Shown: piece by piece, positions 58,945 to 64,000 of the stretch | Layout: each line of letters begins with the position of its first letter | Numbering within the stretch: the first letter of the stretch is position 1 | DNA from: UBA2040 sp963977135 | GTDB taxonomy: Bacteria > Bacteroidota > Bacteroidia > Flavobacteriales_D > Crocinitomicaceae | Length of the DNA stretch: 64,000 nucleotides | Assembly (NCBI GenBank): GCA_963977135.1 | Contig: CAXBNN010000008.1 | Location: forward strand, 62,001-126,000 | Reading direction: 5' to 3' | Made by a program: the position numbers and the translations under genes | The notes under the pieces: model-generated | Databases searched by the model: none | What the model saw: only the letters and a program-made list of their open reading frames with translations | Told to the model about the DNA's origin: nothing

Positions 58945-59847
58945 ATGAGAATTCTTGCCATTTCTTATTCGCAGTCGGGTCAGCTGACTGAAATTCTAAA
59001 CAATTTCATTAAACCACTCTCTGGTGAAATTGATTTCGTTTCAATTCACCCTAAAAAAAAGTATTCTTTCCCTTGGGCTTCGCACACTTTTTTTGACACG
59101 ATGCCTGAGACGGTTTTGGAAAGAGAAATAGAATTAGAGGATATCAACTTCAAGCACGAAAAATACGATTTGATTTTATTGGGTTACCAACCATGGTTTT
59201 TATCGCCTTCATTGCCGACGACAGCTTTATTGAAAAATGAAGAGTTCAAAAAACGATTGAAAGGAACGGATGTTGTTACAATTATCGGTGCTCGAAATAT
59301 GTGGATCAATTCGCAAGAAAGCGTAAAAAAACAGATTTCAGGGGCAGGAGGTAGACTAATTGGAAATGTTCCTTTTATTGATAAAAATAATAATACAATT
59401 AGTGCTATTACCATTCTGCATTGGATGCTGACAGGTAAAAAAGAGAAAAAATACGGAATCTTCCCTAAGCCTGGTGTAAGCGATCAAGATATAGCTGAAG
59501 CGGAGTTGTTTGGTCGAATTCTCGAAACAAGCATTCAAGATAAGGACATAGAAAATTTTCAGCCAAAGGTACTTTCTACGAATAAAGTGAACATTGCCAC
59601 AAATATATTGTTTATCGAAGGGAAGGCTAAGCGGTTGTTTAACATATGGGCAAATCTTATTGTCAAAAAAGGAACCACGGAAAAGAAAAGAAAATTTTGG
59701 GTGAATATGTACAAGTATTATTTGCTCTTTGCACTTTTTATCATCGCCCCAATAGTTTTTCTTCTTTATTCCATATTGATAAGACCATTTGTTTGCGGTT
59801 CGATAAAGAGAAAAAAAGAGTATTTTTGTAGCGTGAATCTAAAATAA
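58945..59847 (+). CDS. darA: Dialkylresorcinol condensing enzyme DarA
   Basis: A 300-residue protein. The N-terminal 160 residues resemble a flavodoxin/NAD(P)H-dehydrogenase fold (MRILAISYSQSGQLTEIL, then YDLILLGYQPWFLSPSLP), and the C-terminus has one membrane helix (about 260-285). DarA and DarB join two acyl units into a cyclohexanedione/dialkylresorcinol, the second half of a flexirubin. Adjacent placement with a KASIII-type gene, and no other use known for this family, make the name safe. The cyclisation chemistry of DarA itself is less well defined. Confidence 0.9.
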   Translation: MRILAISYSQSGQLTEILNNFIKPLSGEIDFVSIHPKKKYSFPWASHTFFDTMPETVLEREIELEDINFKHEKYDLILLGYQPWFLSPSLPTTALLKNEEFKKRLKGTDVVTIIGARNMWINSQESVKKQISGAGGRLIGNVPFIDKNNNTISAITILHWMLTGKKEKKYGIFPKPGVSDQDIAEAELFGRILETSIQDKDIENFQPKVLSTNKVNIATNILFIEGKAKRLFNIWANLIVKKGTTEKKRKFWVNMYKYYLLFALFIIAPIVFLLYSILIRPFVCGSIKRKKEYFCSVNLK

Positions 59848-59850
59848 CAA

Positions 59851-60999
59851 ATGAGTTTAAAAGAGGTCTTTATTACCCGTACTTCATCATTTTTACCAAA
59901 TAAACCTGTTCCGAACGACGAAATGGAAATATATTTGGGTCTGATCAACGATCAAGCTTCTAAAATGAAATCTTTGGTGCTCAGAAATAACGGAATTAAA
60001 ACCCGTTATTATGCTCTCGATGAGAACGGTGTCCATACACATACAAATGCTCAATTGACGGCTTTGGCTGTAAAACAGCTGTTTGATAAGAATCCTGATG
60101 AATTAAAAGAAATTACGTTAATGAGTTGTGGTACTTCATCGCCGGATCAAATGATGCCCTCACATGGAGTGGAAACGCATGGAATGTTGCCAAATTCTTC
60201 CAACATGGAAGTAATTACACCTTCTGGTAATTGTTGCTCCGGAATGCACGCATTGAAATACAACTATATGGCAACCCGAGCGGGTATGGCAACTAAATCT
60301 GTAGCCGCAGCTTCTGAAAGAATGTCTCGTGTTATGCATGCTGATACTTTTAATCTGGAAGTGGATAGAAAACTCGAATTGGAAGAAAACCCATTTATAG
60401 CTTTCGAAAAAGACTTTTTAAGATGGATGTTATCTGACGGGGCATCTGCTTTTCTTCTTGAAGATAAAAAGAATGAAAATGACATTTCATTGCGCATAGA
60501 TTGGATGGAAAGTATGTCATATGCTAATCAAGAAGAAGCTTGTATGTACATGGCGAGCGACAAATTGGAAGATGGAACGCTTAAAAGCTATAAGGACTAT
60601 ACAGGTGAAGAAATCAATAAAAAATCAATATTTAGTGTTAAACAAGACGTTAAGTTATTGAGTAAAAACATTGTACCTCTTGGATTTAAAGGACTTCAGA
60701 AAATTTTTAAAGAGAAGAATTTGACGCCAGATGACGTGACGTACTTCTTGCCTCATATGTCTAGCTATTTCTTTGAGAATAAGATATATCAAGAGCTGAA
60801 AGACAATGGTATGGAAATTCCAAAGGAAAAGTGGTTCTCGAATTTGAGAGAAAAAGGAAATATCGGTGCCGCTTCGATTTATATGATGGTGGATGACCTT
60901 TGGAAAACTGGAAAGTTGAAAGAAGGGGAAACTATCTTGTTGGCTGTTCCAGAAAGTGCTAGATTTTCATATGTTTTTGCAATGCTTACTGTTTGTTAA
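59851..60999 (+). CDS. darB: Dialkylresorcinol condensing enzyme DarB (KAS III-like)
   Basis: A 382-residue thiolase-fold condensing enzyme. Cys in SGNCCSGMHALKY (about residue 130), His in YFLPHMSSYFF (about 302) and Asn in REKGNIGAAS (about 336) match the Cys-His-Asn set of KAS III. It condenses a beta-ketoacyl and a second acyl unit to a diketone ring precursor. It follows darA by three bases. The product would be esterified with the aryl polyene acid to give the pigment. Confidence 0.92.
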   Translation: MSLKEVFITRTSSFLPNKPVPNDEMEIYLGLINDQASKMKSLVLRNNGIKTRYYALDENGVHTHTNAQLTALAVKQLFDKNPDELKEITLMSCGTSSPDQMMPSHGVETHGMLPNSSNMEVITPSGNCCSGMHALKYNYMATRAGMATKSVAAASERMSRVMHADTFNLEVDRKLELEENPFIAFEKDFLRWMLSDGASAFLLEDKKNENDISLRIDWMESMSYANQEEACMYMASDKLEDGTLKSYKDYTGEEINKKSIFSVKQDVKLLSKNIVPLGFKGLQKIFKEKNLTPDDVTYFLPHMSSYFFENKIYQELKDNGMEIPKEKWFSNLREKGNIGAASIYMMVDDLWKTGKLKEGETILLAVPESARFSYVFAMLTVC

Positions 61000-61398
61000 A
61001 TGAAAAAATCAGAACTTCCGCAAGACAAAGGCCATCTGGAAAATTTTACCAGAGAGGTTTGCTATGTCAAAAATGCGGAAGGGAAGTATGAAGCAGACTT
61101 AAGTGTTGGATGGGAAGTGAAAAACGATGCATTAGACAATGCGTGGAGCGATATCGACGAAAGAATTGAACAATCAAAAAAGTCTTTTTTGGATGGAACC
61201 TCTAGTCAAGTTGCTTATTTTATGGAAAGAGAATTAATGGATATTGGTGTTCTTTCAGGTTACACGGGATTTTGGAAATGGCAAATAAAACGTCATATGA
61301 AATCCGCTGTTTTCAATAAATTATCAGACAAAAAACTGTCAAAATACGCTGAAGCATTCGGGGTATCTATTCAAGAATTAAAAAAGCCAAACCTCTAG
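61000..61398 (+). CDS. Hypothetical protein between darB and the BtrH-like gene
   Basis: A 132-residue cytoplasmic protein that starts one base after darB ends. No signal peptide or membrane helix. GWEVKNDALDNAWSDI and a C-terminal KLSKYAEAFGVSIQELKK segment are visible; the latter resembles the last helices of XRE-type helix-turn-helix domains, but the protein has no full such domain. I do not know its family. Strict packing between darB and the BtrH-like gene suggests a role in DAR or ester formation. Confidence 0.75.
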   Translation: MKKSELPQDKGHLENFTREVCYVKNAEGKYEADLSVGWEVKNDALDNAWSDIDERIEQSKKSFLDGTSSQVAYFMERELMDIGVLSGYTGFWKWQIKRHMKSAVFNKLSDKKLSKYAEAFGVSIQELKKPNL

Positions 61399-62405
61399 TG
61401 TCGGAATTTATACATAACCAAACCGCACATTGTGAAAATGGTGTGACTCTAAGTTTATTAAAGAATCAAGGATTGGAATTCATGACGGAGCCTTTGGCTT
61501 TCGGTATTGGTTCTGGACTTTTTTATATCCATATTCCCTTTATGAAGGTGAACAATGGACCTGCAATATCTTTTCGAACTATCCCAGGATTGATTTTTAG
61601 AAGAACATGCAAGTTGCTGGGCGTTCATATGGTTACCCGCAAATTCAGATCTCATGAAGAAGCACAATCTGTTCTTGAAGATTTATTAAAAAAAGGTATT
61701 CCTGTTGGTTGTCAAGTAGGAGTTTATCATCTGGTTTATTTCCCGAAAGAATATCGTTTTCACTTTAATGCACACAACTTAATCGTTTTCGGAAAAGAGG
61801 AGGGAAGATATCTTATCAGTGATCCAACAATGGAGATGACAACCTCTTTATTGCCTGAAGAATTAGATAAAGTTCGTTTCGCTAAAGGTGCTTTTGCCCC
61901 AAAAGGAAGAGTCAATTACGTTCTTTCCGCAAAAGACGTTACGAACGAGAAATTGAAAAGCGCAATTAAGAAAGGAATAAGTAGAAATTGTCAATTTATG
62001 CTTAAAATTCCGGGAGGAATTGCTGGAGCAAAAGGAATCAATTACACGGCAAAGCAAATTGAAGGCTGGCGCGAAAAATATGGTGAAAAACAAGCTGCAC
62101 TTCATTTAGGACAAATCGTACGAATGCAAGAAGAAATTGGCACTGGAGGCGGAGGTTTCCGTTTTCTATATGCTGCCTTTTTAGATCAAGCTAGCGAAAT
62201 ATTTGGAAATGACCAGCTATTAAAAATATCAGATAAAATTACCCAGTCAGGCGACCTTTGGAGAGATTCGGCGATGCAAATGTCTGGAATCTATAAAGGT
62301 AGATTGAACACTCAAAAAGACTATCTGGATACAGCAAATCTGTTGAGAGAAATTAGTGCATTGGAAAAAGAAGCATTTCAAGAACTCAAAAGAATAAAAT
62401 TGTAG
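61398..62405 (+). CDS. BtrH N-terminal domain protein
   Basis: A 335-residue protein from a GTG start at 61398 sharing one base with the upstream TAG. It resembles the BtrH-like family: a cysteine near the N-terminus (TAHCENGVTLSLLKNQ), SEALAFGIGSG-like LAFGIGSGLFYIHIPF, and a GHFNAHNLIVFG block with conserved His (FHFNAHNLIVFG, about residues 116-127). BtrH in butirosin synthesis transfers an acyl group from an ACP to an acceptor amine. Here an analogous acyl transfer from ACP to the resorcinol hydroxyl, forming the flexirubin ester, is an attractive but untested idea. Confidence 0.8.
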   Translation: MSEFIHNQTAHCENGVTLSLLKNQGLEFMTEPLAFGIGSGLFYIHIPFMKVNNGPAISFRTIPGLIFRRTCKLLGVHMVTRKFRSHEEAQSVLEDLLKKGIPVGCQVGVYHLVYFPKEYRFHFNAHNLIVFGKEEGRYLISDPTMEMTTSLLPEELDKVRFAKGAFAPKGRVNYVLSAKDVTNEKLKSAIKKGISRNCQFMLKIPGGIAGAKGINYTAKQIEGWREKYGEKQAALHLGQIVRMQEEIGTGGGGFRFLYAAFLDQASEIFGNDQLLKISDKITQSGDLWRDSAMQMSGIYKGRLNTQKDYLDTANLLREISALEKEAFQELKRIKL

Positions 62406-62411
62406 GGCAGA

Positions 62412-63158
62412 ATGGAGAATCCGATAATTGAAATTAATAACGTTACGAAATACTATGGTAAGGCAACGAAACCTAGTCTCGACGATGTTAATTTGTCAAT
62501 TTTTCCTGGAGAGAAATTCGGTATTTTTGGTCCCAACGGTGCAGGAAAAACAACACTAATCTCTATTCTTTGTAATATCCTTCAGCCTACCAAAGGCGCG
62601 GTAAATTACTCGATCGACAGCAATTCTTTAAGCGTTGATGAAATTTTACCTCATGTTGGGTTTGTCCCTCAGGATTTTGCGTTCTATGCAGAATTAACGG
62701 CTAAACAAAATCTAGAATTTTTTGGAGGAGCTTACGGAGTTGAACCGAAAATATTAAAAGAAAGAACAGATAATTTATTGGAAATACTCGGGCTTTCACA
62801 CGTTGCTAATAAACGTGTGAAAACCTTTTCTGGAGGAATGAAAAGACGAGTGAATTTGGCGATTGGATTGATTCATGAACCAAAAATTGTCTTTTTAGAT
62901 GAACCAACCGTTGGTGTTGACGTTCAGAGTAAAATGTCCATTATCAGTTTATTAGAAGAATTAAATGCAAAAGGGACAACGCTAATTTATACTTCACATC
63001 ACTTGCGTGAAGCGGAAGATTTTTGTTCTCGTGTTGCTTTGATGGATCACGGTAAAATTATCGCTGTTGATGAAGTTTCAAACTTGTTAACGGAGCACAG
63101 TGTTGCCAATATGGAGGAGTTGATGATTAATTTAACAGGTAAACAACTTCGCGACTGA
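62412..63158 (+). CDS. ABC transporter ATP-binding protein
   Basis: A 248-residue ATPase with Walker A GPNGAGKTTLIS (residues about 39-50), signature FSGGMKRRVNLAIG (about 138-151), Walker B IVFLDEPTVGVD (about 158-169) and the switch His in TSHH. The type is DrrA/CcmA-like, an ABC-2 exporter. It powers the permease whose ATG overlaps its stop at TGATG. It is six bases after the BtrH-like gene, so it probably exports the pigment or a lipid intermediate. Confidence 0.93.
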   Translation: MENPIIEINNVTKYYGKATKPSLDDVNLSIFPGEKFGIFGPNGAGKTTLISILCNILQPTKGAVNYSIDSNSLSVDEILPHVGFVPQDFAFYAELTAKQNLEFFGGAYGVEPKILKERTDNLLEILGLSHVANKRVKTFSGGMKRRVNLAIGLIHEPKIVFLDEPTVGVDVQSKMSIISLLEELNAKGTTLIYTSHHLREAEDFCSRVALMDHGKIIAVDEVSNLLTEHSVANMEELMINLTGKQLRD

Positions 63159-64000
63159 TGAAAAAATTATTGGTTTCGTTAAAAAAAGAAGTTTTATTGC
63201 TATTCAGCGATAAAATGGGACTTTTATTGATGTATCTAATGCCATTGGTTTTGGTTTTCATCATTACTTTGGTTCAAAATAGCGCATTCAAATTGGTGAA
63301 TGAAAACCGTTTGGAAATGTTGATCATCAATGACGACGACGGCAATGTTGGCGATTCTTTGGTTGCTAAATTGCAGAATTCGGGTGATTTCAATGTTGAA
63401 TTGGAGCCAAAAATTTCACTTGATAGATTAAAATCTGAAACCCTGAATCGAAAGAAACTCATTTCGATTTACATACCTAAAGATTTCACAAAAAGCATCA
63501 ATGAAAATTCGAAGAAAATATCGAATATGCTTTTGTCAGAATTTGGTGTTATTGACGAGGTTGAGCCAACAAAAGTTGATGATTTAAAAGGTCAGATAGA
63601 CTATTATTTTGATCCTATTCTTCAAGAAAATTTCCGTTTATCTATTTTAACGGGTATTCATACGATTATTGCTGGTATAGAAAACGAAGACATGATTCGT
63701 TATTTGTTCGTGGATATGGGTTACGATGAAATACCACCTCATATTCGCAAGGAATTAATGGCTCGACAAATTCCTTTAAACCCAATTCAAAGCGAAGCAA
63801 GTGGAGAAACAATGGTGGTGCCTAACTCTTCACAACATAACGTTCCCGCGTGGTCTATTTTCGCGATGTTCTTTATGGTTATTTCTTTGAGTGGCAATGT
63901 CGTTAAAGAAAGACTTTCAGGCAGTTTTATTCGCTTACAAACCATTCCGTCAGCTTTCCTAATGACGATTTTTAGTAAGATCATTGTGTACCTTTTTGTT
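63158..64000 (+). CDS. ABC-2 type permease, N-terminal part (3' end outside the window)
   Basis: The first 281 codons of a permease that pairs with the ATPase just before it. One membrane helix lies near the start (GLLLMYLMPLVLVFIITLV, residues about 20-40). A periplasmic region of about 190 residues follows (residues about 41-225). The second helix region begins near AWSIFAMFFMVIS, and LQTIPSAFLMTIFSK leads to the window edge. No stop is reached. The large extracytoplasmic loop is typical of ABC-2 permeases of the YhgE/ABC2_membrane_3 type. Confidence 0.88.
   Translation, partial: MKKLLVSLKKEVLLLFSDKMGLLLMYLMPLVLVFIITLVQNSAFKLVNENRLEMLIINDDDGNVGDSLVAKLQNSGDFNVELEPKISLDRLKSETLNRKKLISIYIPKDFTKSINENSKKISNMLLSEFGVIDEVEPTKVDDLKGQIDYYFDPILQENFRLSILTGIHTIIAGIENEDMIRYLFVDMGYDEIPPHIRKELMARQIPLNPIQSEASGETMVVPNSSQHNVPAWSIFAMFFMVISLSGNVVKERLSGSFIRLQTIPSAFLMTIFSKIIVYLFV

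Overview
The window is AT-rich chromosomal DNA from a Bacteroidota bacterium, most likely of the order Flavobacteriales. Several independent signs support this. Two secreted proteins carry type IX secretion (T9SS) sorting domains. There is a TonB-dependent receptor/DUF4249 pair and a DUF5916 outer-membrane protein. Several genes are preceded by the Bacteroidota -7 promoter element TAnnTTTG. Most of the right half is a flexirubin-type (aryl polyene plus dialkylresorcinol) pigment cluster. The genus cannot be fixed from sequence reading alone. I saw no rRNA, tRNA, CRISPR array or insertion sequence, and no stretch over 300 bases lacks a gene.

Left part (1-25.4 kb) is mostly housekeeping and envelope genes. 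In order: the 3' part of an aconitase gene; a T9SS type B protein; a small secreted protein; a Kup potassium transporter; the thrS-infC-rpmI-rplT translation operon on the minus strand; comEC; a lipoprotein; a DUF5916 outer-membrane protein; a nitroreductase and a pirin; a TPM-domain protein paired with an unusual LemA-like protein; a TonB receptor with its DUF4249 partner; a DnaJ-KTSC protein; an OmpA-family gene whose reading frame is broken in the linker; and an MBL/beta-CASP RNA hydrolase next to an ATP-cone/Mrr-like nuclease fusion.

Middle part (25.5-31.5 kb) is a signalling and surface module. A TPR sensor kinase and a LuxR-type response regulator are followed by an outer-membrane barrel protein, a lipoprotein built from an internal duplication, and a T9SS type A secreted protein. 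The barrel gene and the T9SS gene share a spaced CAGGG...CCCTGA element about 95 bases before their starts. I propose it as the regulator's operator.

Right part (31.5-64 kb) is the pigment locus. A phosphopantetheinyl transferase activates the carrier proteins. A tyrosine ammonia-lyase makes the 4-coumarate starter and an AMP ligase activates it. Two ACPs, three intact ketosynthases, two degenerate ketosynthase-like proteins, a ketoreductase, two hotdog dehydratases and a thioesterase build the polyene. An O-methyltransferase, a flavin halogenase and two CrtI-like oxidoreductases probably tailor it. DarA and DarB make the dialkylresorcinol. A 1267-residue transporter/acyltransferase/methyltransferase fusion, a LolA-like protein, acyltransferases, a glycosyltransferase-DUF2062 protein, a BtrH-like protein and an ABC transporter probably handle esterification, attachment and delivery to the outer membrane. 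The main biosynthetic operon (plus strand from 44158) and a four-gene minus-strand operon diverge from a 158-base region at 44000-44157. An ORF6N-domain gene and an opposite-strand glycosyltransferase gene separate the polyene block from the dar block. The last gene, an ABC permease, runs off the window.
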